From Yersinia artesiana (GTDB lineage Bacteria; Pseudomonadota; Gammaproteobacteria; Enterobacterales; Enterobacteriaceae), in NCBI RefSeq assembly GCF_902726545.1, contig NZ_CACVAD010000043.1:1-39841 (forward strand): a DNA stretch of 39,841 nucleotides, written 5' to 3'. The translations under genes were made by a program, and so were the position numbers. The notes under the pieces were generated by a model that saw only the letters and a list, made by a program, of their open reading frames with translations, ran no database searches and was not told where the DNA came from. The first letter of the stretch is position 1. Each line of letters opens with the position of its first letter. Shown here one piece after another: positions 1 to 8,716 of the stretch.

Positions 1-289
1 ATATCCTTATGATAACGCCACTACAGCGTAACACCATGTGGATAGCCAATGACATTGAAATAGAACTAATAGGTGTTTCTCATTCCAAAAAAATAATTTT
101 TTCTTAACGAGAAAATTAGAATGATTATCTTAAATAGATGTTTTATACCAACGGATGAGCCAGTAATTTATTTTTGTATATGCAATAACACGGTTTAATA
201 ACAGCATAAAGGCAGAATGCAATACCGCAGTATTAAGCTCAACCATTTATGAGTGAATTTATAATTGAGCATAATGGCCAGTCATTTTA

Positions 290-1390
290 TCAAGGTGAGG
301 ATTCAATCTTTGATAATTTATCTTCGGCAAACGCAACCTTATTCCGCCCGTCTTTTTTAGCGCGATAAAGAGCTTCATCAGCGGCTTTGAGTGAAGAGGC
401 TAGATCATAGGATTGTAAAGGAGAAATCCCCGCGCTCAAGGTAACGGTAGTTGATACCTTGTGATTGAAAACATGTGGAATATCAAGGCCTAAAACCCGC
501 TGACGGACACGTTCTGCTAACTGGCTTGCATACTCTTCACTGACATGTGTCAGCAACACCAAAAACTCTTCACCACCGTAGCGCACCACGATATCCCGTG
601 ATCGTACAGCATCACGAATGGCGGCAGCAACGCGCACTAATGCCTGGTCTCCCATCGTATGTCCATAGTTATCGTTATAGGCTTTAAAATGGTCAATATC
701 GAGTAGCAACACATAATGATTACCAGGAGACTGCGCCAGCAGTGTTTCAAGTTTATTCTCCAATCCACGACGATTATACAAACTGGTCAGTGGGTCTATC
801 ATACTTAAATCACTGAATTTTTCTCTTTCATTATAAAGACGTGCAACGAGTTTTCGGGTGAAGTCATCGCTGCGACGTAGCATCAAATGATGTAAAGAGA
901 AACCAATCAGAGGCAGCATTATTGTGAATATGATACGGAAAATATTTTGGAAGTCGTCCAGAAAAATAACAGTGAGTGCTAGGGGGGCAGTATGCAAACA
1001 AAAAGCGAAAAAGTTATCAGACAGAGCAATTGTGCTGATAAAGAAAATGGTGAATAAGCTGAGTAATAAGTAATTATTTTCATTTGTGCCCAGGTATTCA
1101 TATTTAAAAATGATTTGCCAGGCCCAGAGAATCCCCATGATAATTGAAAATAAATTCAATTTATCGACATAATTCTTCGAAATAAAAATAAAATACGCCG
1201 CAACGCTGAGACTGATAACGGTGATCATGACGAGCGGTAATGTCACTGCTGGCGTTTCAGGAGAGGGTAATATCATACTAAAAATAGCAGACGCTGCATT
1301 AAGAAATAGAAAAAGCAGTAAAGAGAGCCGATGCTTACTTTTCAGAAGCTGATCGTAGGAATGGCTATTCATATTCAATTCACTCTGCAT
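290..1390 (-). CDS. Membrane-anchored diguanylate cyclase (GGDEF domain)
   Basis: A 366-residue protein. Residues about 20-170 hold roughly six hydrophobic segments forming a membrane sensor region of no family I recognise. Residues about 195-355 form a GGDEF domain. The active-site loop is intact as GGEEF at 272-276, and an RxxD inhibitory site (RSRD, 263-266) sits exactly five residues upstream. The DPLTSLYNRR motif that opens GGDEF domains is at about 199. The family condenses two GTP into cyclic-di-GMP, and the I-site implies product inhibition. No EAL domain is present. It stands alone, divergent from the DUF1435 gene. It is not hmsT or hmsD; the latter lies elsewhere in this window. Activity is likely; the input signal is unknown. 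Confidence 0.9.
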   Translation of the reverse strand: MQSELNMNSHSYDQLLKSKHRLSLLLFLFLNAASAIFSMILPSPETPAVTLPLVMITVISLSVAAYFIFISKNYVDKLNLFSIIMGILWAWQIIFKYEYLGTNENNYLLLSLFTIFFISTIALSDNFFAFCLHTAPLALTVIFLDDFQNIFRIIFTIMLPLIGFSLHHLMLRRSDDFTRKLVARLYNEREKFSDLSMIDPLTSLYNRRGLENKLETLLAQSPGNHYVLLLDIDHFKAYNDNYGHTMGDQALVRVAAAIRDAVRSRDIVVRYGGEEFLVLLTHVSEEYASQLAERVRQRVLGLDIPHVFNHKVSTTVTLSAGISPLQSYDLASSLKAADEALYRAKKDGRNKVAFAEDKLSKIESSP

Positions 1391-1725
1391 AATGGCGTGC
1401 TGTCAGTAGACAAATAAACAAGTTCCTCATGAAGCCCTTTTATTTTGGCATCACGATAAATAGTTCTTTTGAGTAATTATTTTTGTTTGAAGCGTTCTAT
1501 CAGTGCTTTAGGATTTTTCTTAGTCAAAATTACCATTTTTGTTTCAGTCTGTCATCATGATGTCGATCAACTAATCAATTTACTCCTCGAAATCTGATAT
1601 ACCGATGTTATCAATGGCTAAGTGTCAGCCAAATCGCCAGCTTTTTCATGGCAACTTCATGATGCAGACTTTTTTATGATGGTATATGATATTGGTTATC
1701 ATTATCACTTGAGTGAGCCGTTATT
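1391..1725. other. Divergent intergenic region, cyclase / yjjZ
   Basis: This AT-rich stretch separates two divergent genes and must hold both promoters. TATGAT hexamers occur at 1675-1680 and 1685-1690 as possible -10 elements toward yjjZ, but neither has a convincing -35. The Fur-box-like site is listed separately. I see no ORF, repeat or strong hairpin here. Confidence 0.5.
1688..1706 (+). promoter_or_regulatory. Putative Fur box upstream of yjjZ
   Basis: The sequence GATATTGGTTATCATTATC matches the 19-bp Fur consensus GATAATGATAATCATTATC at 16 of 19 positions. It ends 19 bp before the yjjZ ATG and overlaps or follows a possible -10 (TATGAT, 1685-1690). That position would allow iron-dependent repression. 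Inferred from sequence only. Confidence 0.65.
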
Positions 1726-2013
1726 ATGATTACAGCCAGATTTTCAGCTTACCGTTCATGGGGGATAAGTGGCTTATTGAGCCGTGGGATGTCCAGTGGT
1801 TGGGGGATGTTACTGCCTTTTGCTTTGCTACCGGTGCTGGGCTGGGCTGATATCACTGTAGGTCAGTTGCGAGTGCTCATTGTGGTCGCGATGCTGGCGA
1901 CGGTGAGCATGTTATATCATGCTCGGTTGCGACACTTTCTCTTACTGCCATCTTGCCTGGCGCTTTTGGCCGGCTTGGCCGCAGTATTGATGCACAACGG
2001 TATGCATGGATAA
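1726..2013 (+). CDS. yjjZ: DUF1435 family small inner-membrane protein
   Basis: A 95-residue protein with three hydrophobic stretches (about 25-42, 46-63 and 72-90) separated by short polar linkers. The core, from SGWGMLLP through MLYHARLRHF to LLPSCLALLAG, matches the enterobacterial YjjZ/DUF1435 family as I recall it. The E. coli homologue is also near leuQPV, which agrees with the tRNA-Leu genes next door. Function is unknown. The N-terminus is about 15 residues longer than in E. coli; the ATG at 1726 has a modest GAGTGAG Shine-Dalgarno stretch, and an internal ATG at codon 22 is an alternative start. A Fur-box-like sequence just upstream suggests iron-responsive expression. Confidence 0.8.
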   Translation: MITARFSAYRSWGISGLLSRGMSSGWGMLLPFALLPVLGWADITVGQLRVLIVVAMLATVSMLYHARLRHFLLLPSCLALLAGLAAVLMHNGMHG

Positions 2014-2067
2014 AAGGGATTATAGAGCTGAAGGGGATTTAAATCGTGCTGATATTAGAAATCATCG

Positions 2068-2154
2068 TGGTGCGAAGGGAGGGACTTGAACCCTCACGTC
2101 CGTAAGAACACTAACACCTGAAGCTAGCGCGTCTACCAATTCCGCCACCATCGC
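2068..2154 (-). tRNA. tRNA-Leu(CAG)
   Basis: This 87-nt gene encodes its own CCA. Read on the minus strand it starts GCGATGGTGGCGG, has the anticodon CAG in the loop CTTCAGG, a long class II variable arm, and the GGTTCAAGTCC T-loop. It matches E. coli tRNA-Leu1 (leuQPV) closely. The acceptor stem has a U5:U68 mismatch, discussed in the findings. It is the distal gene of a two-tRNA unit. Confidence 0.96.
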
Positions 2155-2175
2155 CCAAATGATTTCTTACTATCT

Positions 2176-2300
2176 TACCCGTTATACTTCAAGCTGCATG
2201 TTCGTTGGCTGCCTTCATTCACCCTAGTCACTTACTTATGTAAGCTCTTAGGGATTCACTCAGTTGCCGCCTTCCTGCAACTCGAATTATTTTGGGTATA
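2176..2300. repeat. ERIC element between the tRNA-Leu genes
   Basis: This roughly 125-bp imperfect palindrome starts TACCCG and ends GGGTATA. Its core contains close matches to the two classical ERIC primer sites: ATGTAAGCTCTTAGGGATTC at about 2238, and on the other strand AAGTAAGTGACTAGGGTG. It lies wholly in the spacer between two tRNA genes that are probably co-transcribed, so it should be part of the precursor RNA. Confidence 0.92.
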
Positions 2301-2341
2301 TCTCTTGAAGTGAGTAAAACTTAGGATTTATATCACCAGCT

Positions 2342-2428
2342 TGGTGCGAAGGGAGGGACTTGAACCCTCACGTCCGTAAGAACACTAACACCTGAAGCTA
2401 GCGCGTCTACCAATTCCGCCACCATCGC
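2342..2428 (-). tRNA. tRNA-Leu(CAG), second copy
   Basis: This 87-nt gene appears identical over its length to the copy at 2068-2154, with the same CAG anticodon, encoded CCA and U5:U68 acceptor mismatch. It is promoter-proximal. The two copies and their short flanks look like a tandem duplication, as in E. coli leuQPV, which has three. Confidence 0.96.
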
Positions 2429-2465
2429 ATGTGCTGTGCAATATAAATCTGTACTACGGAGGCGA

Positions 2466-2493
2466 ATTCTAGAGATTTTCGCGGTCAGGTCAA
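2466..2493 (-). promoter_or_regulatory. Promoter of the tRNA-Leu pair
   Basis: On the minus strand TTGACC (2493-2488) and TAGAAT (2471-2466) are separated by 16 bp, a near-consensus sigma-70 promoter. A GC-rich stretch (CGCCTCC) follows the -10, as in the discriminators of stringently controlled stable RNA genes. The predicted start lies about 30 nt before the first tRNA. Confidence 0.75.
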
Positions 2494-2583
2494 TACTTAT
2501 TTCCACTAGGCGGGACGTTTGCTGTAAAAAGCATCATATGTTGATCAAATGATTTGATTACCGACGCTTTTCTTATTCCAGGC

Positions 2584-3504
2584 TTAACTCTTTATATGGG
2601 CGGATTCCGGTGGATAATGGGCGAATAGCTCAATTAGCCAATCAATTAATACCCTAACTCTGGGCGCCAAAAAACGCCCTGGAGGGAACATAATAAATAG
2701 CGGCATCACCGGCGGCGGTATATGGGGTAATACCTCAATCAATTCACCTTGTGCTAATTGAGCCTGAATACCGGTGGTAGGCACCTGAATCAATCCTAAA
2801 CCTGCCACCCCCGCTGCAATATAAGCGTCTGCGCCACTGACACTCAAAATACTGGGCAAGATACGGTTTTCAATTTTCCCCTGACAAACAAACTCCAACG
2901 GGTAATCGCGATGGTTTAACTGGGAGAAATAGCCCACAGCTTGATGACCAGCCAAGTCATCCAGCGACCTCGGAATACCGTGTTTTGCCAAATAAGCCGG
3001 CGATGCACAGGTGATTTGTGGTTGTTGACCAATATTTCGTGCCGCTAATTGTTCATCGTGCGGCAGCCAGGCGCGTAATACACAATCTACGCCTTCACGC
3101 AGCAGGTCGATGGTGCTGTCATTTGCGCCGAGAATCAATGTGATATGGGGATAGCGCTGATAAAAGTCATTTAATGCGGGGATAACCACATTGCGTGCCA
3201 GTGAATGTGGCATATCAATGCGTACCTTTCCTTCCGGTTGCAGCCGCTGGTGGCTGAACAGCGAATTGGCCTCTTCAAATGCCGATAATAATTGCAGACA
3301 CCGGTGATAATAGAGTGTGCCTTCGGCGGTGATATTCACTTGTCGGGTGGTGCGCACTAGTAAGCGCACACCTAACCGTTGTTCTAATCGTTTTAAGGTG
3401 TGGCTGACCGTGGCCCGAGGTAATTGCAGTTTTTCGGCCGCGCGGCTGAAACTGCCCAACTCAACAATACGGACGAATATCTGCATAGCTTGTATCTGAT
3501 CCAT
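2584..3504 (-). CDS. LysR-family transcriptional regulator
   Basis: A 306-residue protein when started at the ATG at 3504, which begins MDQIQAMQIFVRIVELG, the usual opening of this family. The upstream frame extends another 54 codons but shows no family resemblance. Residues 1-60 form the winged helix-turn-helix (SFSRAAEKLQLPRATVSHTLKRLE), and residues about 90-295 form the effector-binding domain. It belongs to the CrgA/DmlR-like branch that often controls an adjacent oxidoreductase. It is divergent from the aldo-keto reductase at 3621, its likely target. The inducer is unknown. Confidence 0.9.
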   Translation of the reverse strand: MDQIQAMQIFVRIVELGSFSRAAEKLQLPRATVSHTLKRLEQRLGVRLLVRTTRQVNITAEGTLYYHRCLQLLSAFEEANSLFSHQRLQPEGKVRIDMPHSLARNVVIPALNDFYQRYPHITLILGANDSTIDLLREGVDCVLRAWLPHDEQLAARNIGQQPQITCASPAYLAKHGIPRSLDDLAGHQAVGYFSQLNHRDYPLEFVCQGKIENRILPSILSVSGADAYIAAGVAGLGLIQVPTTGIQAQLAQGELIEVLPHIPPPVMPLFIMFPPGRFLAPRVRVLIDWLIELFAHYPPESAHIKS

Positions 3505-3620
3505 AATTGCGTCCGCCCATTGTTGGTGTTTTTTGAACAGTGATGAGTGATCCGCATTATTTATCTTTCCTCGCGAAACAACCACACTTTCTTCCGACAT
3601 CACTAATCGGGAGTATCGCA

Positions 3621-4613
3621 ATGCAACAACGTCAATTAGGTTCGAATGGCCCGTGGGTTTCTGCATTAGGCCTTGGCTGCATGGGAATGAGTGATTTCTA
3701 CTCCACCAATCAGGATGTTAACGAGTCCATTGCTACCCTACATCGGGCATTGGAGCTGGGCGTCACTCTGCTGGACACTGCGGATATGTATGGCCCATTT
3801 ACCAATGAAGAGTTGGTGGGGCGCGCGATTAAGGGCAAGCGTGATCAGGTCTTTTTAGCCACTAAGTTCGGTATTGTACGTGACCCAAACGACCCGACGG
3901 TTCGCGGTGTGAGCAGTCGCCCTGATTATATCCGCCAGTCGGTTGATGGCAGCCTCAAGCGCCTGGGGGTTGAAGTCATTGACCTTTATTATCAGCATCG
4001 GGGTGATCCGAGTGTGCCGGTGGAAGATGTCATCGGGACGTTGGCTGATTTGGTCACCGTCGGTAAAATTCGCTATATCGGCTTGAGTGAAGTATCGACA
4101 GCAACATTAGAAAAAGCCTATCAGGTGCACCCGATTACTGCGGTACAGAGTGAATACTCACTGTGGACGCGGGATATGGAAACGTCCGTCCTGGTCACCT
4201 GCCAACGCTTAGGTATCGGGTTTGTGGCCTATAGCCCATTAGGGCGCGGTTTCCTGACCGGGGCAATACGTAGCCCGAATGACCTGGCTGCTGATGATTT
4301 TCGCCGCAATAATCCACGATTCCAAGGAGATAACTTTGCCCGGAATTTGTCACTGGCTGACGCGGTAGTTGAAATGGCTCGCGAGAAAGGGGTTAAACCG
4401 TCGCAACTGGCACTGGCATGGGTATTGGCGCAGGGAAAACATATTGTGCCGATCCCTGGGACTAAACGCCGTGTCTATCTGGAAGAGAATCTGGCGGCAT
4501 TAGATGTGGAGCTCAGCGCGCAAGAGTTGGCGGTGCTGGATGCGGTGTTCCCATTCCATGCCGCAGCGGGTGAACGCTACGGCGCGGAAAGTATGGGGCA
4601 GCTTAACGCCTGA
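3621..4613 (+). CDS. Aldo/keto reductase
   Basis: A 330-residue NADPH-dependent aldo/keto reductase with a TIM-barrel fold. The catalytic tetrad is visible as D52, Y57, K82 and H126 (in [13 protein letters not shown] and YYQHRGDP). The cofactor phosphate-binding end is represented by the IPGTKR motif near 285. The start at 3621 is chosen because GGGAG lies seven bases upstream and [10 protein letters not shown] is the family's normal N-terminus; the frame extends upstream without homology. It resembles the YakC/auxin-induced-protein-like group. The physiological substrate is unknown. It is divergent from a LysR regulator and converges on rsmC with only three bases between. Confidence 0.9.
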   Translation: MQQRQLGSNGPWVSALGLGCMGMSDFYSTNQDVNESIATLHRALELGVTLLDTADMYGPFTNEELVGRAIKGKRDQVFLATKFGIVRDPNDPTVRGVSSRPDYIRQSVDGSLKRLGVEVIDLYYQHRGDPSVPVEDVIGTLADLVTVGKIRYIGLSEVSTATLEKAYQVHPITAVQSEYSLWTRDMETSVLVTCQRLGIGFVAYSPLGRGFLTGAIRSPNDLAADDFRRNNPRFQGDNFARNLSLADAVVEMAREKGVKPSQLALAWVLAQGKHIVPIPGTKRRVYLEENLAALDVELSAQELAVLDAVFPFHAAAGERYGAESMGQLNA

Positions 4614-4616
4614 TTA

Positions 4617-5660
4617 TCAGCGTTTTTTCTTGGGATCTCGTGGCGGACGCCCGACAGTTGCCTGATAGACCTTAAAACGGCCATTCTGCGCCAGCACTTC
4701 ATGGCTGCCAAATGCGGCATCCAGCAGCGCAGGATAAGGCAAGAAGGCGTTCGCCACGATACGCAATTTACCGCCCACATGCAGGTGCGCGGTGGCTCCA
4801 CGAATCAGCATCTCAGCCGCAGTCAGGCTGGTTTGAATCCCATCATGGAACGGCGGGTTGGAAATAATCATCTCGAAGCGGCCTTTAATGTCAGAGTAGA
4901 CATTACTGGCAATCACTTGCGCCTCAATATTATTTGCTGCCAATGTTGCCCGGCTGGCTTCAATTGCCGCGGCGCTCACATCACTCAACGTCCATTTGAT
5001 TTTGGGTGATTGTTGCGCCAAAACACAGGCCAGCACACCGGCACCACACCCGACATCCAGCACACTGCCTTTAAACGGCTCGCTGAAAGTGGAGAGCAGC
5101 AGATGGCTACCCGAATCCAGCGAATCGCGGCTGAAGACGCCCGGCAGGGTTTTTACGATGACATCACCTACCTGATAGCTTTCCCACCAGGCATCGGCAT
5201 CAAATTCCGGCTGTTTATCCAGGCGACCATGATAGAGGCCGCAACGGCGGGCGCTATCAATTTTGGTTAATTGCGCGAACTCTGACAGCATTTCCTCTGC
5301 ACTGCGCACACCGCTGCGATTTTCACCCACCACAAAAATATCACAACCGACGGGCAGCAAAGACAGCAGATTGGCTAGTTGGAACTGGGCTTCCTGTTTG
5401 CTTTTTGGCCAGTAATAAACCAGCGTATCGCAAGAGGCGACGGTTTCAGGTGTTGCCACAAGACCGAATTGAACATTCTCGTCCAGCGTATTGCTCAGTA
5501 ATTGCCAGTGGTGATATTGATTGGTGTGAACCCGTATCCCGGCTGCATCAAATTGCGCTGGCAGCGCATCTTGTAAATCACCGGCAAACAACACGTGGCG
5601 GGCTATAAATTCATCACTATGGCGCAGTATCACTTCACTGGCTGGGGTTAATGCAGACAT
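4617..5660 (-). CDS. rsmC: 16S rRNA m2G1207 methyltransferase RsmC
   Basis: A 347-residue SAM-dependent methyltransferase that makes N2-methylguanosine at position 1207 of 16S rRNA in the 30S subunit. It has the family's two-part build: a degenerate N-terminal methyltransferase-like half (1-170) and a catalytic C-terminal half with the SAM motif DVGCGAG (202-208) and the catalytic NPPF (268-271). The C-terminus is basic ([10 protein letters not shown]). It is divergent from holD, as in E. coli. Confidence 0.95.
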   Translation of the reverse strand: MSALTPASEVILRHSDEFIARHVLFAGDLQDALPAQFDAAGIRVHTNQYHHWQLLSNTLDENVQFGLVATPETVASCDTLVYYWPKSKQEAQFQLANLLSLLPVGCDIFVVGENRSGVRSAEEMLSEFAQLTKIDSARRCGLYHGRLDKQPEFDADAWWESYQVGDVIVKTLPGVFSRDSLDSGSHLLLSTFSEPFKGSVLDVGCGAGVLACVLAQQSPKIKWTLSDVSAAAIEASRATLAANNIEAQVIASNVYSDIKGRFEMIISNPPFHDGIQTSLTAAEMLIRGATAHLHVGGKLRIVANAFLPYPALLDAAFGSHEVLAQNGRFKVYQATVGRPPRDPKKKR

Positions 5661-5772
5661 CAGTCTTTGGCTCCTTAAGAATATGATCGGGGATTATAGA
5701 GGTTTGTTGGCGCATGTTCGATGGGTTTGCTAGCATAGCGGCGAAATACGGGTCGCTTTGACAGGAAAGGGC

Positions 5773-6210
5773 ATGGCATCAAGACGAGACTTACTGTTAC
5801 AACAGCTTGGTATTACGCAGTGGACATTGCGCCGCCCAGCCGTTTTGCAAGGTGAAATTGCCATACGTTTACCCGACGATACCCGCCTGTTAATTGTCGC
5901 AGACCCGCTTCCTGAGCAGGATGACCCGCTGTTGTGCGATGTGTTGCGCAGCCTTGGGCTCACTCCCCGCCAGGCCTATGTGCTGACACCGGAACAGGTG
6001 GCAATGTTACCCGAAGAGACACAGTGCAACAGTTGGCGATTGGGCATCAGTGAACCGCTTGCGGTTGCAGGTGCGCAGTTATACAGCCCGGCCCTGACCG
6101 GACTTTATCAAGACGCGAGCGCTAAGCGCGCACTTTGGCAGCAGATTTGTCATCATGAAGCAGATTTCTATCCTGACGCCAGCCGATCTGGCCACAGCGT
6201 ACCAAATTGA
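5773..6210 (+). CDS. holD: DNA polymerase III psi subunit
   Basis: A 145-residue protein. Psi bridges the clamp loader to chi and SSB in the replicative holoenzyme. The N-terminus, MASRRDLLLQQLGITQWTLR, matches E. coli HolD (the helix that contacts the clamp loader), and the LPEETQCNSWRLG block is conserved. The ATG at 5773 is preferred over an in-frame TTG at 5758 because AGGAAAGG lies just upstream and the homologue starts here. The C-terminus runs several residues beyond E. coli HolD, so the gene overlaps rimI by 56 bp, implying translational coupling. Confidence 0.93.
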   Translation: MASRRDLLLQQLGITQWTLRRPAVLQGEIAIRLPDDTRLLIVADPLPEQDDPLLCDVLRSLGLTPRQAYVLTPEQVAMLPEETQCNSWRLGISEPLAVAGAQLYSPALTGLYQDASAKRALWQQICHHEADFYPDASRSGHSVPN

Positions 6211-6598
6211 ACAAGCCAGTCATGCTTTTCCGTGGACGGAAAAAACCTTAGCCAGCAATCAAGGCGAGCGCTACCTCAATTTCAAGCTGAATGTTGGGGA
6301 GCAAATGGCCGGTTTTGCCATTACCCAAATTGTATTGGATGAAGCAACGTTATTTAATATTGCTATTGATCCACAGTATCAGCGCCAAGGGTGTGGCCGT
6401 TTACTGCTTGAGCATGTCATTACAGAATTGGAAAAACGCCAGATCGTCACGCTTTGGCTCGAAGTTCGCGCCTCAAATGCACGTGCAATAGCCTTGTACG
6501 AAAGCCTGGGGTTCAACGAAGTTTCTGTGCGGCGCAACTATTACCCCGGTACCAATGGGCGTGAAGATGCCATTATGATGGCATTACCGATGGGATAG
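6155..6598 (+). CDS. rimI: Ribosomal protein S18 alanine N-acetyltransferase
   Basis: A 147-residue GNAT-fold enzyme that acetylates the N-terminal alanine of ribosomal protein S18. The acetyl-CoA loop is visible in QRQGCGRLL (about 79-87), followed by WLEVRASNARAIALYESLGF, the typical beta5-alpha4 segment. It starts inside the holD reading frame. In E. coli yjjG follows rimI; here the next gene is prfC. Confidence 0.95.
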   Translation: MKQISILTPADLATAYQIEQASHAFPWTEKTLASNQGERYLNFKLNVGEQMAGFAITQIVLDEATLFNIAIDPQYQRQGCGRLLLEHVITELEKRQIVTLWLEVRASNARAIALYESLGFNEVSVRRNYYPGTNGREDAIMMALPMG

Positions 6599-6665
6599 TG
6601 CCTTTTTGTCTTGAAAAAATTGTCTATCCCGCATAAATCAGGGAAAATACCGCGCTATAACCACT

Positions 6666-6725
6666 TATACCCAAAAGTGACAGGAATCGCTGCTGATAAC
6701 GCAGTTTTTCACGTAAAAGGGTATA
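6666..6725. repeat. Short palindrome with ERIC-like ends in the prfC leader
   Basis: A 60-bp segment runs from TATACCC (6666-6672) to GGGTATA (6719-6725), the same terminal inverted repeats seen on the ERIC copies in this window. The interior lacks the ERIC core. An 8-bp pair, GCGCTATA (6652-6659) and TATAGCGC (6722-6729), overlaps its right end. It may be an internally deleted element or a chance palindrome. Confidence 0.45.
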
Positions 6726-6752
6726 GCGCCATAATCAATGCCTTGCTTTGCT

Positions 6753-6783
6753 TGGGCCTGATATCAATAGGATGTCAGGCCCA
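6753..6783 (+). promoter_or_regulatory. Stem-loop in the prfC leader
   Basis: Perfect 9-bp arms TGGGCCTGA (6753-6761) and TCAGGCCCA (6775-6783) flank a 13-nt loop, 34 bp before the prfC ATG. There is no U-tract, so it is not a terminator. It could affect prfC mRNA stability or translation. Confidence 0.5.
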
Positions 6784-6817
6784 GAGCAGGGCGGCCTAAA
6801 AGTAGAAATTTCAAATT

Positions 6818-8407
6818 ATGTCTCCAAGTGAATACGCACTGGAAGTCGCGAAAAGACGTACATTCGCGATAATTTCCCACCCCGATGCCGGTAAAACCAC
6901 CATTACCGAAAAAGTGTTGCTGTTCGGGAACGCCATTCAGACCGCCGGTACAGTAAAAGGCCGTGGCTCAAGCCACCATGCTAAATCTGACTGGATGGAA
7001 ATGGAAAAACAACGTGGTATCTCCATCACCACTTCCGTGATGCAGTTTCCCTATGGTGGTTGTCTGGTCAACTTGCTTGATACCCCTGGGCACGAAGACT
7101 TCTCTGAAGATACTTACCGCACACTGACCGCCGTTGACTGCTGTTTGATGGTGATTGATGCGGCTAAAGGGGTTGAAGATCGCACGCGCAAGCTGATGGA
7201 AGTTACCCGCCTGCGTGATACGCCGATCCTGACCTTTATGAACAAATTGGACCGCGATATTCGTGATCCCATGGAAGTGCTGGATGAAGTGGAACGTGAG
7301 CTAAAAATTGCCTGTTCCCCTATCACCTGGCCGATTGGCTGCGGCAAGTTGTTTAAAGGGGTTTACCACCTTTATAAAGATGAAACTTACCTGTATCAGA
7401 CCGGTAAAGGCCACACTATTCAGGAAGTGCGCATTGTTAAAGGGCTGAATAACCCGGATTTGGATGCTGCTGTGGGTGAAGATCTGGCTAAACAGTTCCG
7501 TCAAGAACTGGAACTGGTTCAGGGAGCATCGCATGAGTTCGATCATGACGCTTTCTTGTCTGGTGATTTAACACCGGTATTCTTTGGTACCGCGCTGGGT
7601 AACTTTGGTGTCGACCATATGCTGGATGGCTTGGTCGAGTGGGCGCCTGCGCCAATGCCACGTCAAACCGACACTCGCGAAGTAGTGGCAGCGGAAGAGA
7701 AATTCACCGGTTTTGTCTTTAAGATTCAGGCCAATATGGACCCGAAACACCGTGACCGTGTGGCTTTCTTGCGGGTGGTTTCTGGCCGCTTCGAAAAAGG
7801 CATGAAACTGCGTCAGGTGCGCACCAAAAAAGATGTGGTGATTTCAGATGCACTGACCTTTATGGCCGGTGACCGTTCCCACCTCGAAGAAGCCTATGCC
7901 GGGGATATTATCGGCCTGCACAACCACGGGACTATTCAGATAGGTGATACCTTCACTCAAGGTGAAGATATGAAGTTCACCGGTATTCCGAACTTTGCAC
8001 CTGAGCTGTTCCGCCGTATTCGCCTGCGTGACCCACTGAAACAGAAACAGTTGCTCAAAGGCTTGGTTCAGTTGTCAGAAGAGGGCGCAGTACAAGTGTT
8101 CCGCCCGCTGACCAACAACGATCTCATTGTTGGGGCTGTCGGTGTTCTACAGTTTGAAGTGGTGTCTTCACGGCTGAAAAGCGAATACAACGTCGAAGCG
8201 GTATATGAATCCGTTAACGTATCAACCGCGCGTTGGGTTGAATGTGACGATGTGAAGAAATTCGAAGAGTTTAAACGTAAGAATGAGGTTAACCTGGCAT
8301 TGGATGGCGGTGATAATTTGAGTTATATCGCCCCAACTATGGTTAATCTCAATATTACACAAGAGCGTTATCCGGAAGTGCGTTTCCGTAAAACTCGCGA
8401 ACATTAA
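6818..8407 (+). CDS. prfC: Peptide chain release factor 3
   Basis: A 529-residue translational GTPase that recycles RF1 and RF2 from the ribosome after termination. G1 is HPDAGKTT (21-28), G3 is DTPGHED (about 88-94) and G4 is NKLD (about 142-145). Domain 2 (a beta barrel) and the C-terminal domain follow, ending KTREH. Length matches E. coli RF3 (529). The gene has its own leader with two palindromes and is not preceded by yjjG as in E. coli. Confidence 0.97.
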   Translation: MSPSEYALEVAKRRTFAIISHPDAGKTTITEKVLLFGNAIQTAGTVKGRGSSHHAKSDWMEMEKQRGISITTSVMQFPYGGCLVNLLDTPGHEDFSEDTYRTLTAVDCCLMVIDAAKGVEDRTRKLMEVTRLRDTPILTFMNKLDRDIRDPMEVLDEVERELKIACSPITWPIGCGKLFKGVYHLYKDETYLYQTGKGHTIQEVRIVKGLNNPDLDAAVGEDLAKQFRQELELVQGASHEFDHDAFLSGDLTPVFFGTALGNFGVDHMLDGLVEWAPAPMPRQTDTREVVAAEEKFTGFVFKIQANMDPKHRDRVAFLRVVSGRFEKGMKLRQVRTKKDVVISDALTFMAGDRSHLEEAYAGDIIGLHNHGTIQIGDTFTQGEDMKFTGIPNFAPELFRRIRLRDPLKQKQLLKGLVQLSEEGAVQVFRPLTNNDLIVGAVGVLQFEVVSSRLKSEYNVEAVYESVNVSTARWVECDDVKKFEEFKRKNEVNLALDGGDNLSYIAPTMVNLNITQERYPEVRFRKTREH

Positions 8408-8716
8408 TCGAGCTGTAAGCCGCATTCTATCGGGGTACTCAGTGCCCCGATTCATTAATTTCCCTCATTATTTTCTTTCTAAGATAACTCTCACTTAGTT
8501 GTAATATTCCCGTTTTAGTCCTATTCCGACTGTAAATCTTCTGAGATGCTCTATCTTTATAAGGACCAGCAGGATTGGCTGGCATCAAATTCCAGTTAGT
8601 TAATCTGCAATAATCGTAAAGTATTCATCAAATTTCCACCCATATAAGGTGGAGTAAGAATCCAAAAATTGAGACGTTACTCTGGTTTGGGTTCATAACA
8701 ATGAAGGAAGAAATCG
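8408..8716 (+). other. prfC-osmY intergenic region
   Basis: Beyond the prfC terminator this stretch is the osmY promoter and leader. It holds two small hairpins, CCAGC/GCTGG (8566-8582) and TCCACC/GGTGGA (8635-8653). CTATCTT near 8551 is a weak match to a sigma-S extended -10. I see no coding potential. Confidence 0.45.
8430..8460 (+). terminator. Terminator after prfC
   Basis: TCGGGGTAC (8430-8438) pairs with GTGCCCCGA (8442-8450) through nine pairs, including one G-U, around a three-base loop. A T-rich TTCATTAATTT tail follows. Confidence 0.7.

Noticed and set aside
1391-2583. Integrative element at the tRNA-Leu genes
   Set aside because: I found no integrase, no direct repeat of the tRNA 3' end outside the two tRNA copies themselves, and no phage genes.
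6611-6799. 62-codon frame between rimI and prfC
   Set aside because: It starts at TTG in the palindromic leader, its C-terminal part follows the stem-loop sequence, and it resembles neither YjjG nor any protein I know.
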